Source: [Clostridium] innocuum | GTDB lineage: Bacteria > Bacillota_I > Bacilli_A > Erysipelotrichales > Erysipelotrichaceae | DNA length: 64,000 nucleotides | Direction: 5' to 3' | NCBI GenBank assembly: GCA_012317185.1 | Contig: CP048838.1 | Location: forward strand, 744,001 to 808,000 | In this document: in pieces, positions 1 to 12,779 of the stretch | Position numbering within the stretch: the stretch's first letter is position 1 | Layout: every line of letters starts with the position of its first letter | Notes under the pieces: model-generated | Told to the model about the DNA's origin: nothing | The model's input: only the letters and a program-made list of their open reading frames with translations | Databases searched by the model: none | Program-made: the position numbers and the translations under genes

Positions 1-210
1 ATGAAAGTACATAAGGAAATGCGAGGGTTAGACCGATACAGAGAACAGCCGAAAGAATACAAATATCACAACCCTTATGATGACTGGATATTCCGTCAAC
101 TTGCGGATATAGATAACAGAAAAAACATTCCTAATACTTCTCCACAAGTAGATTTCAATGAGGGAGATTATGAAGATTATCTAAAGGCGAAATGGAACAG
201 AGGTCTTTAA
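1..210 (+). CDS. Hypothetical protein, possibly the C-terminal end of a longer gene
   Basis: An open frame runs from the first base of the window to a TAA at 208-210 and gives 69 charged residues rich in Tyr, Asp, Arg and Lys. There is no signal peptide or membrane segment. The ATG lies exactly at the window edge, so the gene may well begin further left and this may be only its tail. I do not recognise the family. It is followed by a strong hairpin terminator and lies in the AT-rich segment that I interpret as the right end of an integrative element, so it is probably element-borne. Confidence 0.45.
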   Translation: MKVHKEMRGLDRYREQPKEYKYHNPYDDWIFRQLADIDNRKNIPNTSPQVDFNEGDYEDYLKAKWNRGL

Positions 211-239
211 TTTCCTCTTGCATGGAAGATACAGCAAAC

Positions 240-306
240 AAAAAGCCCAGTAAAGAGTGCAAAGCACCACCAATGGTGGCAAGGCTCTTGACAGGGCTTT
301 TTCTTT
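240..306 (+). terminator. Branched hairpin with U-tail after the first ORF
   Basis: Nested arms pair AAAAAGCCC (240-248) with GGGCTTTTT (294-302), AAGAG (253-257) with CTCTT (285-289), and CCACC (267-271) with GGTGG (275-279). A T-rich tail follows. This fits a rho-independent terminator that isolates the next transcription unit. Confidence 0.7.
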
Positions 307-324
307 TCTGCACGTGAAAAAATG

Positions 325-377
325 TTGACAAATAAAAGAGCATTAGTTATTCTAAGATTAGCTTAGACTAACTAATG
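325..377 (+). promoter_or_regulatory. Promoter overlapping a 37-bp palindrome
   Basis: The -35 TTGACA (325-330) and -10 TATTCT (348-353) are separated by 17 bp. A large inverted repeat covers the -10 and the probable start site. CATTAGTTA (341-349) pairs with TAACTAATG (369-377) and TCTAAG (351-356) pairs with CTTAGA (362-367), around a 5-nt centre. The position fits a repressor operator; a 5' RNA hairpin is an alternative. It drives the two-gene unit at 402-1205. Confidence 0.7.
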
Positions 378-401
378 TAAATCTAGGAAAGGAGGAGTTA
401 A

Positions 402-605
402 ATGCAAAATAGAAATTTTAGAAAAATCGTGATATTAGTATGTATATGTTTACTTTCAACACCAATAGCAACTATTATTTCCGATTGTATAGACGTAACT
501 ACCACTGAATACGCTATAAGCAGAATTTCTAATTACTCATGGAGCATTAGATTTGCATGTCTTATGTTATCTATGTATTTTATTTTTGACAGAAAGGGGA
601 ACTAA
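402..605 (+). CDS. Small membrane protein, 67 residues
   Basis: The ATG is preceded by AAAGGAGGAG at about 387-396, a strong ribosome binding site. The product has two hydrophobic segments, near residues 9-27 and 48-62, separated by a short loop, and a basic N-terminus, so it should be a two-pass inner membrane protein. I recognise no family. It ends 3 nt before the next ATG, so it is translated in the same message as the secreted protein. Small two-helix proteins beside secreted cargo are sometimes immunity or export helpers; that role here is only a guess. Confidence 0.65.
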   Translation: MQNRNFRKIVILVCICLLSTPIATIISDCIDVTTTEYAISRISNYSWSIRFACLMLSMYFIFDRKGN

Positions 606-608
606 TCT

Positions 609-1205
609 ATGAAGAAAATAGTATCGTTATTGTTAGCAACGGCTGTAATATTAACTAGCAACACTTTAAGTGTTCATGCAGAGACAAAACAAGAAAATTT
701 ACCTGATAGTGAAGTTGTTGAAGAATTTAATGTCTTTAATACAGATGTTATCGAAACAACTGAAGAAATACCTGATATTCAAACAAGAAGTCATATTACA
801 TATAAAGTGACAAAATTAAATCGGACAAGCGAAATAGGAGCGTACACAGGACAATCTGTTTCGGGAGAACCTGGTGTAACTATTTCTTTAAGTCAAATGA
901 AAGCAACTTCTTTTTCAGCAAGTTCAAATGTTGCATGGAATGTAAAAGGAAAAGCACAAGCCACATTAGGTTTTAATTTCAGCAAGAGTTATACAATAGG
1001 GCATTCGGGTTCACGAAAAGTCCCTAGCACACACAATGGTAGGAAAGTTAAAAGAGCCGAACTGAAAGCTTATAGATTGTATGACAAACATACTTTTAAA
1101 GTAACGTGGACAAGTATTCATGTAAAACAACCTCAATATTACGGTACATATTGGGCAAAAAAACCAAGTGGTTACCATTATAAAATGGTATATTATTACA
1201 AATAA
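609..1205 (+). CDS. Secreted beta-rich protein of unknown function
   Basis: The 198-residue product starts with a clear Sec signal (Lys-Lys, then a hydrophobic stretch ending VHA at residues 22-24). An acidic linker to about residue 60 follows. The mature domain is rich in Ser, Thr, Lys and Tyr. It contains an alternating segment SFSASSNVAWNVKGKAQATL and ends in a Tyr-rich tail GYHYKMVYYYK. The alternating pattern suggests beta structure. There is no cell-wall anchor and no Cys. I know of broadly similar secreted Firmicute proteins without an assigned role, so function is left open. It lies 3 nt after the small membrane protein and before a strong terminator. Confidence 0.7.
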   Translation: MKKIVSLLLATAVILTSNTLSVHAETKQENLPDSEVVEEFNVFNTDVIETTEEIPDIQTRSHITYKVTKLNRTSEIGAYTGQSVSGEPGVTISLSQMKATSFSASSNVAWNVKGKAQATLGFNFSKSYTIGHSGSRKVPSTHNGRKVKRAELKAYRLYDKHTFKVTWTSIHVKQPQYYGTYWAKKPSGYHYKMVYYYK

Positions 1206-1242
1206 ACAAATGTGTTCTGAAATTGATTTCGTCGAAACAGTG

Positions 1243-1285
1243 AAAAGAAGACTAGATATTTAAGTAATCTAGTCTTCTTTTCTTA
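1243..1285 (+). terminator. Strong terminator of the two-gene unit
   Basis: Arms of 15 bp match perfectly: AAAAGAAGACTAGAT (1243-1257) and ATCTAGTCTTCTTTT (1267-1281), with a 9-nt loop. The A-run and T-run flank the stem on opposite sides, so it could work in both directions. Confidence 0.9.
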
Positions 1286-1419
1286 GTTTTATATCATATC
1301 AAGGCTCGGTCAATCGTGGTAAATTCGTGGTAAAATGGTTATTTTTCTATACTTTAAAATGATTGAAAGTATAGTGTTTATATGGATAATCAAAAATTAT
1401 ATATATAATTTATGCATAA
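1286..1419. other. Probable right end of an integrative element (att region)
   Basis: Two direct copies of TCGTGGTAAA lie at 1314-1323 and 1325-1334. An inverted repeat follows, TATACTTT (1348-1355) with AAAGTATA (1366-1373). Very AT-rich DNA then runs up to where the Lhr coding frame begins (a stop at 1417-1419 precedes the open frame). Tandem repeats of this kind are often found near tyrosine-integrase attachment sites. The integrase would be at the other end of the element, outside this window. No gene is visible here. Confidence 0.5.
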
Positions 1420-3285
1420 ATTCTATATGCAATTCGCAGTGGGGATATCCATGTGCATGAACTGCAGCTGGACACGCCTTCCCCGTTATCACTGCCACTG
1501 CAGTGGCGTGTGGAAGCTGCTGAAATGTATGAATATACACCAACAACACCGGGGATCCAGCAGGCAGTATATGAAGAATTACAGCAAATGGAACAAATAA
1601 AGCCTTCCCTGGAGGCACTAAAGCATATGGGGAAGCGGAAAAAGACGATTCAATCTGCCAATGAGCTGCATACGCTGCTTATGATGGAAGGGGATATGAC
1701 AGCACAGGAAATTAAGGCTGCATGTACGGACGAAATGGATGTTAAACATGCGGAAGGTCGGATAGCGGACTGGCTGCATGAACTGACCTCTCAGGAATTG
1801 ATCACCTACATAGAACCCGGTCTCTGGATCGCCGCAGAACAGCGCGAGGAGTATGAGCAGGCACTGCTGGAGCATAAGTCTGAAGCCGGAATGCATATCA
1901 TACGCCGCATGCTGTACTATCGGCAGGCACAGACGCTAAAGCAGCTGCAGGAGCGATATCTTGCGCAGGAGGAAGCTGTACAATTCTGGTTGCAGCAGCT
2001 TTGTTGGGAAAAAGAAGTCATCGAGGATGGTGGCTGCTATTATCATTCCAAACAGTATGAACGTGCAAGAAAACAAACAATTCGCAATTTACGCATTCAG
2101 GCTGTAACACAGCCATCTCATCACTATGCCGCTCTCCTTGTGAGCCGTGTTTTTCACAATGCCCCTGTCAAAGATCAGCTGAAGGATACACTGTCTCTAT
2201 TCTGTAATCAGAAACATGCAGCCTCATTATGGGAAACGGTTTTATTGCCATCCCGTATAAGCGGCTATCAGCCGGAGCTGCTGGATCAGGAGCTGGCACA
2301 GGGAGAATATTTCTGGAAGCTGCATCCCGATGGCATGCTGAGCTTTCATCGTTACGAGGATATCGACTGGGAACAATCCACAGCTGCTGTAAACGACGGC
2401 AGCAGGGAAATGCAGACAGAGGACACGCAGGAGCAGCGGATTTATCAACGACTCAAAATTCAGGGAGCAAGCTTTCTGCATGCACTCAATCGTATACCGC
2501 AGGCCGGAGATGTGCATGCTAATCTACTGCGGCTTGCAGAGCAGGGCCTTGTCTGTGCGGACAGCTTTACGCCGGTGCGACAATGGCTGAATCGAAAGAA
2601 AATGAAAAAGGCAACCACTAAGCAGCAGCTCCATGCCAGAGCCTATGCAATGTCATCCGGAAGGTGGGATATACTGCGTCCGTTAAAGTCGATCCCGGAA
2701 GAGGCGCTGATTCAGGCATGCTTTCAAGAATACGGTATTGTATGCAGAGAAACCTTTCGCATATTCCTACAACAGCTGGAACAGGAACAGAATTTCAGCT
2801 GGCGGGATGCTTTGCATCTGCTTAGTATCTGGGAATTCACCGGCCGTGTACGCAGAGGATATTTTGTAAAAGGGATGTCCGGTGCGCAATTTATTAGAAA
2901 GCAGGAATATGAAGGCAGTATGCATATTCTGGCTCATCCAAAGCAACAAATCTGCTGGTTGAATGCTCAGGATCCTATGCAGCCATGGGGGAAGCTATTG
3001 GAGCATAAGGATTCTGCGGCCTTTATGAATATAGCAGGAACTGCGGTGGCTCTGGCAGGAGGAACTGCTATCATGGTTTTTGAACGTCAGGGGACTGTTT
3101 TAAAAATTTTTGATATAAGCTTGGCTGAAGAAGCACTGCATGCCTTTGTTCAGACGTATCGTGAGCAACGGATTTATCCTGATAAAAAACGTCTGCTTGT
3201 GAAAGAGTATCCAAAAGCAGCTGCAGCGTTGTTGGAAAGGGCTGGGTTTTATAAAGATATGCTGGATTATATGCTGTATCGTTAA
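1420..3285 (+). pseudogene. Lhr-type DEAD/DEAH helicase, N-terminally truncated
   Basis: The frame gives about 620 residues matching the C-terminal region of Lhr-like helicases. Landmarks are the PSPL segment near the start, a winged-helix/associated region, SGRWDIL, and the stretch RRGYFVKGMSGAQF. The ATPase motifs of the N-terminal helicase core (Walker A, DExH) are missing. The first usable start is GTG at 1453, but codons from 1420 to 1452 (ILYAIRSGDIH) also fit the family. The gene therefore once continued upstream and has been cut by the adjacent element. Without the ATPase core it cannot act as a helicase; an expressed fragment cannot be excluded. Confidence 0.8.
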
Positions 3286-3933
3286 ATACATATATGAAAT
3301 GAAAAAAAGCAGGCTTGCTGAATGTGCATTGCTGCCTATAAAAAGGAAATTTAAAATACATTGACCCGCGCAATCTTTTGGATTTCCTTTTTTCATATCG
3401 AAATGATTTGATACTTCTTTTTCGGTGATAACGCAGCTGGGGATACAGAAGAGAAAGAAAAGGGGTGGAGGAGAAAACCTGCAAGCCAAGGTTAATGTAT
3501 TGCAGATAGATACCGATACAAAGAAGATGTTATCATTCATATATATTAAAGAATGGTAGCGAATAGAAGCTGCACTTGGTATGTGAATCACAGTGACAGT
3601 ATTTGTCACATGCGAGTGTGCTGGTAAGGTGCTTCCTTGTCATAATTGCATGATTGTGATGTCTGTATATGTGCTATGATTGCGGAGAATGCTCCTTACT
3701 CATTTTGATTACAGAAGAAACGCTGTGTTAGCTGCTGACCTATGAATGTAGGAAGGAAATGAAGTACAATAGCATGCAGGAGCTGGAAAGCACATAAACA
3801 GGTGTAAAAGAAGAAAAGGTCTGTTATAGGTAAGGATTCTATAAAGAAATAGGCGATAAATTGAAAAAATGTTACATTCATAGCGGTTTAAAATAAAAAG
3901 GACAAAAAAATATAAAAAAAGAGTAGAAAATCG
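3286..3933. other. Intergenic region between the lhr remnant and the rrn promoter
   Basis: About 650 bp without a convincing gene. Short open frames on the minus strand have no ribosome binding sites and look random. The only clear element is a long-range inverted repeat, AAAAGGAAAT (3341-3350) with ATTTCCTTTT (3382-3391), which could terminate lhr transcription. AT-rich tracts from 3840 to 3930 sit just upstream of the rRNA promoter and may act as an UP element. Confidence 0.6.
3341..3393 (+). terminator. Possible terminator after the lhr remnant
   Basis: A perfect 10-bp stem with T-tail, AAAAGGAAAT (3341-3350) and ATTTCCTTTT (3382-3391). The loop is long (31 nt) for a simple terminator, so confidence is moderate. 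Confidence 0.45.
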
Positions 3934-3962
3934 TTGACAATCATCTTTAAAAGAGGTATTAT
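3934..3962 (+). promoter_or_regulatory. rRNA operon promoter
   Basis: Consensus -35 TTGACA (3934-3939), a 17-bp spacer and -10 TATTAT (3957-3962), about 150 bp upstream of mature 16S. A-rich DNA upstream could bind the RNA polymerase alpha subunits. Confidence 0.85.
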
Positions 3963-4014
3963 ATACAGGCACCGAACGAAACAGCGGCGCACGAAATAGA
4001 AATTTCGGTCTTTG

Positions 4015-4030
4015 AAAACTGAACAGGAAA
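4015..4030 (+). other. 5' half of the 16S precursor processing stem
   Basis: AAAACTGAACAGGAAA in the leader is exactly complementary to TTTCCTGTTCAGTTTT at 5691-5706 after 16S. The long duplex that brackets 16S is the expected RNase III cleavage substrate. Confidence 0.8.
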
Positions 4031-4114
4031 CGTCAATTATTTGAGAAAACAATATTCTCGGTATAACGATAACAAAAATGAAATTCAAACGCAAGTCATG
4101 CGTTAGAGCTAAAT

Positions 4115-5657
<1,543 letters not shown>

Positions 5658-5888
5658 AAGGAGAAAGTACAAAAGAAGAGTTATCGAACATTTCCTGTTC
5701 AGTTTTGGAAGACTGATCTTCCAAACGAAAAAGAAGTCGATCTTTGAAAACTGAATAACAGAAGACATATGAAGGTCTATAACGAAAGTTGTAAACGAAC
5801 ATAGATATTCACGAGTAGAAAGTTAAACAAAACAGAAAACTCAAGCAAAAACCTAAGCAAAGAAAAGAACGCTTTAGAACTTAATCGT
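5658..5888 (+). other. 16S-23S internal transcribed spacer, no tRNA
   Basis: About 230 nt with no tRNA gene. It contains the 3' half of the 16S stem (5691-5706), a short hairpin TTGGAAGA/TCTTCCAA (5705-5724), a second copy of the leader motif CTTTGAAAACTGAA (from 5742), and the 5' half of the 23S stem, AAAACTGAATAACAG (5747-5761). That last element pairs exactly with CTGTTATTCAGTTTT at 8828-8842. Confidence 0.85.
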
Positions 5889-8793
<2,905 letters not shown>

Positions 8794-8863
8794 ACACGTA
8801 CCAGATGGTACAAAAAGAAACTGTCAACTGTTATTCAGTTTTGAGGGGTAGACCTCAAAGTGA

Positions 8864-8978
8864 TCTGGTGGCGATAGCGATGTGGATACACCTGTTCTCA
8901 TCCCGAACACAGAAGTTAAGCATATCAGCGGCGACAATATCTGGACTGGCTCCAGTGAAGATAGCACGCTGCCAGGTA
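8864..8978 (+). rRNA. rrf: 5S ribosomal RNA
   Basis: The typical core CCGAACACAGAAGTTAAGC lies at 8902-8920. The ends TCTGGTGGCGAT and GCTGCCAGGTAA pair with each other. Length is about 115 nt. It is the last gene of the operon, 70 nt after 23S and directly before a terminator. Confidence 0.95.
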
Positions 8979-8982
8979 ATCT

Positions 8983-9010
8983 GACTCATCTTACGATGGG
9001 TCTTTTTTTG
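8983..9010 (+). terminator. rrn operon terminator
   Basis: GACTCATC (8983-8990), loop TTAC, GATGGGTC (8995-9002), with one G-U pair, then seven Ts. Confidence 0.88.
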
Positions 9011-9260
9011 TTTTGTGTCTTCTGTTCAATCTGTGGATTGTGTACTCTTGGCAATAGCTTACATTTTCTTTTTTGGCATTCCCTATATGTAACTACAGTA
9101 CCTTGTATACCGAAAATTGAATAGCAGTGTCTCTGATGTAACATTGCCAGTGAATGCTGATTACTGTTCTTTCTGTAATTATATACAGGCTAAGTCGAAA
9201 AATAGCTGCTGGATGCAGATTATGATTTGCAGCAGTCAGTCTAAAACAGTGAAAAAGTGA
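9011..9260. other. Intergenic region between the rrn operon and brnQ
   Basis: About 250 bp of AT-rich DNA with no gene, tRNA or recognisable riboswitch visible to me. No T-box-like motif was seen ahead of brnQ. Confidence 0.6.
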
Positions 9261-9289
9261 TTGCGTATCGCTTTGTTTTCCGCTATGAT
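9261..9289 (+). promoter_or_regulatory. brnQ promoter
   Basis: TTGCGT (9261-9266), 17-bp spacer, TATGAT (9284-9289), about 30 bp ahead of the brnQ start. Confidence 0.65.
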
Positions 9290-9318
9290 GAATAGGCGTG
9301 AATATAAGGAGCTTTTAT

Positions 9319-10671
9319 ATGAAGAAATTAACATTTATTCAAATTATATCGGTATCTATGATGCTTTTTGCAATTTTTTTTGGTGCCGGCAACATGATTT
9401 TTCCTCCTGCTATGGGACAACTGGCTGGAACGAGCTATATCAGTGCCCTTGCAGGCTTTATTCTGACTGATGCGGGTATTGCAATTCTTGGAGTAACAGC
9501 TGTTGTACTGGCAGGAACTTCTATGAGTGATCTGGGAAATCTGGTCAGTCGGAGGTTCGCTTTGGTTCTATCGGTTGGTGTTTATATGCTAATCGGTCCG
9601 CTGTTTGCACTGCCAAGAACCGGAAGCGTTTCTTTTGAAATAGCATTGCTTCCCTACATAGGGGAGAACAATGCCATACTATGGTCATTGCTGTTTACAG
9701 CTGCCTTCTTCGGACTTACCTACTATCTGAGCAGCAACCCAAGCAGGATTGTGGATGTTGTCGGCAAATATCTGACGCCGGTCCTGCTGATCAGTATACT
9801 GGCTATCTTTATCGCCTCTCTTTTACAGGAAACAAGCAATGGTGCATTCTCTTTTGGAACCATGATGGAGCCGTCCCCTGCATATGTTGATATTCCGTTC
9901 TTTAAGGGCATGATCGAGGGCTATAATGCATTGGATGGACCGGCAGGGCTGGCATTTGCAATTCTTGTTATAACAGCAATTCGCAGTTATGGTGTTACAG
10001 ATAAGAAATCCATTGCTCGTTATACGATACTCTGCGGTCTTGGAGCGGCAGGCTTTCTGGCAGTTGTTTATTTTATGCTCACCTATGTCGGGGCCATTAC
10101 GAATACGCCCTTCACAAACGGCGGAGCACTTCTGCATGCAGTAACCAATCATCTGTTTGGCGGTATCGGTGGAATCATTCTGGGAATTGCTGTTCTATTC
10201 GCCTGTCTTACAACCTCAATTGGACTGACAACATCCTTTGCGGATTATTTTCAAACCATACTGCCCAAACGCTGGACCTATAAAAGAATAGCTGCTGCTG
10301 TCTGCTTGTTCAGCTTTGTGATTTCCAATATTGGCTTAAGTCAGCTAATCACTGTATCACTCCCAATTTTGATTATGATATATCCGCTCACCGTGGTGCT
10401 GATGCTTTTGTCTTTTCTAAAACAGCGGATCGGATCACGGCGAATGGTGTATATCATGGCGATGCTGTTCACCTTTGCAGTATCCTTCGTAAATGGTATG
10501 GAAAGTGCAGGTGTTTCCTTGGGGATAATCAGTGACTGGTTTGCAGAGCTACCGTTTTATGAGCTGAGTATCGGCTGGATTCTACCCGCAGTGGCAGGTG
10601 CATTGATCGGACTTCTGCCATTCTGGCCAATGAACAATGAAGGATCAGGACTAACAGAAACCAGAGAATAA
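9319..10671 (+). CDS. brnQ: Branched-chain amino acid carrier BrnQ
   Basis: A 450-residue polytopic membrane protein of the LIVCS family, which takes up Leu, Ile and Val with a cation. The N-terminus MKKLTFIQIISVSMMLFAIF, followed by FGAGNMIFPP (about residues 20-29), is the family hallmark. About twelve hydrophobic segments span the protein. I place the start at ATG 9319, with AAGGAG at 9306-9311, rather than at the in-frame GTG at 9298, which would lie upstream of that binding site. It is a single-gene unit with its own promoter and a terminator at 10678. Confidence 0.92.
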   Translation: MKKLTFIQIISVSMMLFAIFFGAGNMIFPPAMGQLAGTSYISALAGFILTDAGIAILGVTAVVLAGTSMSDLGNLVSRRFALVLSVGVYMLIGPLFALPRTGSVSFEIALLPYIGENNAILWSLLFTAAFFGLTYYLSSNPSRIVDVVGKYLTPVLLISILAIFIASLLQETSNGAFSFGTMMEPSPAYVDIPFFKGMIEGYNALDGPAGLAFAILVITAIRSYGVTDKKSIARYTILCGLGAAGFLAVVYFMLTYVGAITNTPFTNGGALLHAVTNHLFGGIGGIILGIAVLFACLTTSIGLTTSFADYFQTILPKRWTYKRIAAAVCLFSFVISNIGLSQLITVSLPILIMIYPLTVVLMLLSFLKQRIGSRRMVYIMAMLFTFAVSFVNGMESAGVSLGIISDWFAELPFYELSIGWILPAVAGALIGLLPFWPMNNEGSGLTETRE

Positions 10672-10677
10672 GAAAAG

Positions 10678-10706
10678 GAAGACCGTTCAATGAGCGGTCT
10701 TCTTCT
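10678..10706 (+). terminator. Terminator after brnQ
   Basis: GAAGACCG (10678-10685) pairs with CGGTCTTC (10695-10702), followed by TTCTG. It lies between convergent genes, about 110 bp from the end of the minus-strand phosphatase gene. Confidence 0.82.
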
Positions 10707-10814
10707 GATATATGTAATTTCATTTTTTGACTCTCAATAGCCTTGACAACAAAGCATAATCACAACGCTGGAGTGTCTCCTTTTCATGCGTTATATCTGC
10801 CTGTTAAAGATATG

Positions 10815-11627
10815 CTATAGTTTGAGCTGCAGATTTAAAATTTTTTGTAATGCACGCGCTGTTCCATGGTCATAGACAGAGGCTGTCACCATGTTGGCAA
10901 AGGATTTTACGTAATCGGTGGCACTTCCCATGGCAACCCCCATACCTGCCATCTCCAGCATCTTGATATCATTGGTGCTGTCGCCAAAGCAAATGCATTC
11001 CTCCCAGGAAATCCCCTCTTTTTGCAGAACCTGATTGATTCCCACAAACTTATCGTTATTTGCATTGAATACATCAAAGCAGAAATGATCCTGTGCAACC
11101 TCGATCAGATCGCTGCGCAGCAGCGGATGCTTTGCAAGAAATTCCTCCAGGGAGCGCTGCTCCTTTGTCATCAGGACTGCATTATAGGCATTGTGCCGTT
11201 TATGATAAGAGCGCTGTTCATCATAGAACAGATAATTCAGAACATGGTGGTCTCGACAGAAATAATAAAACGGATAAAATTTATCATATATATAGGATGT
11301 ATCTCCGAAATGGAACATCAGTCCGTTTTCCTGCTGCTCGCACCAGTCTACGATATCCTGCGTCGTCTGTCTGTCAAGCGGATTTTCAAACAGCAGGCGC
11401 TGCTCACGATCCAGAACATAGCCGCCGTTGATCATCACCATATAATCAAACTGTACACGCTCCAGAATCAGGTTCATCTGATTCAGCGGTCGACCCGTTG
11501 CGGCGCATACGAGATACCCCTGATCCTTCAATGCTTGAATCGCCTGAAGACTGGATTCCTGAATGATGTCGTTTTCTGTCTGATACAAGGTACCATCCAT
11601 ATCAAAAAACACGATTTTATAAGCCAT
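10815..11627 (-). CDS. HAD-superfamily Cof-type phosphatase
   Basis: A 270-residue soluble protein with the HAD nucleophile motif DMDGT at residues 9-13, the ATGRP motif II region near residue 44, and motif IV GDSTNDIKML near residue 217. A large C2-type cap lies between motifs II and IV. Cof-type members dephosphorylate small metabolites such as sugar phosphates and flavin or pyridoxal precursors; the substrate cannot be read from sequence. It is transcribed alone, divergent from the str operon. Confidence 0.9.
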   Translation of the reverse strand: MAYKIVFFDMDGTLYQTENDIIQESSLQAIQALKDQGYLVCAATGRPLNQMNLILERVQFDYMVMINGGYVLDREQRLLFENPLDRQTTQDIVDWCEQQENGLMFHFGDTSYIYDKFYPFYYFCRDHHVLNYLFYDEQRSYHKRHNAYNAVLMTKEQRSLEEFLAKHPLLRSDLIEVAQDHFCFDVFNANNDKFVGINQVLQKEGISWEECICFGDSTNDIKMLEMAGMGVAMGSATDYVKSFANMVTASVYDHGTARALQKILNLQLKL

Positions 11628-11716
11628 ACTTGAAACCTCTACTTTCCCTCTATGTCTATTCGTCCCCTATTATACTAGAATCTCAAATCTTTTACAAAGA
11701 AAAATAAAAAAAGGTG

Positions 11717-11745
11717 TTGACAAGCTATTCCAGTTGCTTTATGAT
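11717..11745 (+). promoter_or_regulatory. str operon promoter
   Basis: Near-perfect promoter: TTGACA (11717-11722), 17 bp, TATGAT (11740-11745). A 100-nt leader follows with a hairpin GTTCCCG (11769-11775) and CGGGAAC (11781-11787), and a smaller one ACACAC/GTGTGT around 11808-11827. These may influence rpsL translation; this is inferred from position only. Confidence 0.85.
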
Positions 11746-11845
11746 TATTAGGCAAGTGGATTTTTGAGGTTCCCGTTCTGCGGGAACTACATTTACACTT
11801 CAAAATGACACACCCGGAAATGTGTGTTAGTGAAAGGAGGATATT

Positions 11846-12268
11846 ATGCCAACAATTAACCAATTAATTCGTAAAGGTCGTGAACAGAGCGTGAAGCTTT
11901 CCAAGTCACCAGCTCTGAATAGAGGATATAACTCAATCAAGAAACGTCCTACAAACTTAAGTGCACCTCAGAAACGTGGAGTTTGTACTCGTGTCGGTAC
12001 AATGACACCGAAGAAACCAAACTCAGCGCTGCGTAAATATGCCCGTGTTCGTCTGAGCAACGGTATGGAGGTTACTGCCTACATTCCTGGTATTGGACAC
12101 AACCTGCAGGAGCATAGTGTTGTAATGATCCGTGGAGGACGTGTTAAGGATCTTCCAGGTGTTCGTTACCACATCATCCGTGGTACACTGGACTGTGCTG
12201 GAGTTGCGAACCGTAACCAGAGCCGTTCCCTGTACGGAGCAAAACGCCCAAAAGAAGCTAAGAAATAA
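11846..12268 (+). CDS. rpsL: 30S ribosomal protein S12
   Basis: 140 residues, full length, with AAAGGAGG at 11833-11840. S12 sits at the decoding centre and is the target site for streptomycin resistance mutations. The sensitive-type lysines are present in TPKKPNSALRK (residues 54-64) and GGRVKDLPGVRYH (near residue 100). First gene of the str operon. Confidence 0.98.
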   Translation: MPTINQLIRKGREQSVKLSKSPALNRGYNSIKKRPTNLSAPQKRGVCTRVGTMTPKKPNSALRKYARVRLSNGMEVTAYIPGIGHNLQEHSVVMIRGGRVKDLPGVRYHIIRGTLDCAGVANRNQSRSLYGAKRPKEAKK

Positions 12269-12293
12269 TCAATTGTGAAAGGAGGAAATTCGA

Positions 12294-12764
12294 ATGCCTA
12301 GAAAAGGACATGTAGCAAAACGTGATGTATTAGTAGATCCAATTTACAACTCCAAGCTGGTTACTCGTTTAATCAACAAGATCATGATTGATGGTAAAAG
12401 AGGGGTTGCACAGAAGATTCTGTACAATGCGTTCGATATTATTGAAGTAAAAACTAACGAAAAACCAATGGAAGTTTTCGAGAAAGCTCTGGAAAACGTA
12501 ATGCCATTACTGGAACTTAAGGTTCGCCGTGTTGGTGGTGCCAACTATCAGGTCCCGGTGGAAGTATCCGCTGAAAGACGTCTGACTCTTGGTCTGCGTT
12601 GGATCGTGAACTATGCTCGTTTAAGAAACGAGAAAACAATGGAGCAAAGACTTGCTGCTGAAATCATGGATGCAGCAAACGGAAGTGGTGCATCTGTTAA
12701 GAAACGTGAGGACACTCACAAGATGGCAGAGGCAAACAAAGCATTTGCTCATTACCGCTGGTAA
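12294..12764 (+). CDS. rpsG: 30S ribosomal protein S7
   Basis: 156 residues beginning MPRKGHVAKRDV, the standard S7 length and sequence. S7 starts assembly of the 30S head and contacts mRNA and tRNA at the E site. It follows rpsL by 25 nt with an AAAGGAGG site. Confidence 0.98.
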   Translation: MPRKGHVAKRDVLVDPIYNSKLVTRLINKIMIDGKRGVAQKILYNAFDIIEVKTNEKPMEVFEKALENVMPLLELKVRRVGGANYQVPVEVSAERRLTLGLRWIVNYARLRNEKTMEQRLAAEIMDAANGSGASVKKREDTHKMAEANKAFAHYRW

Positions 12765-12779
12765 GAAAGGAGATCCATT

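Noticed and set aside
3071..3609. Overlapping minus-strand open frames after the lhr remnant
   Set aside because: No ribosome binding sites, unusual composition, and one overlaps the end of lhr. They look like chance frames.
5658..5888. A tRNA gene in the rRNA spacer
   Set aside because: I looked for cloverleaf sequence and CCA or TTC arm motifs and found none.
10866..11633. Plus-strand frame of 255 residues across the HAD phosphatase gene
   Set aside because: Antisense shadow of a gene with clear HAD motifs.
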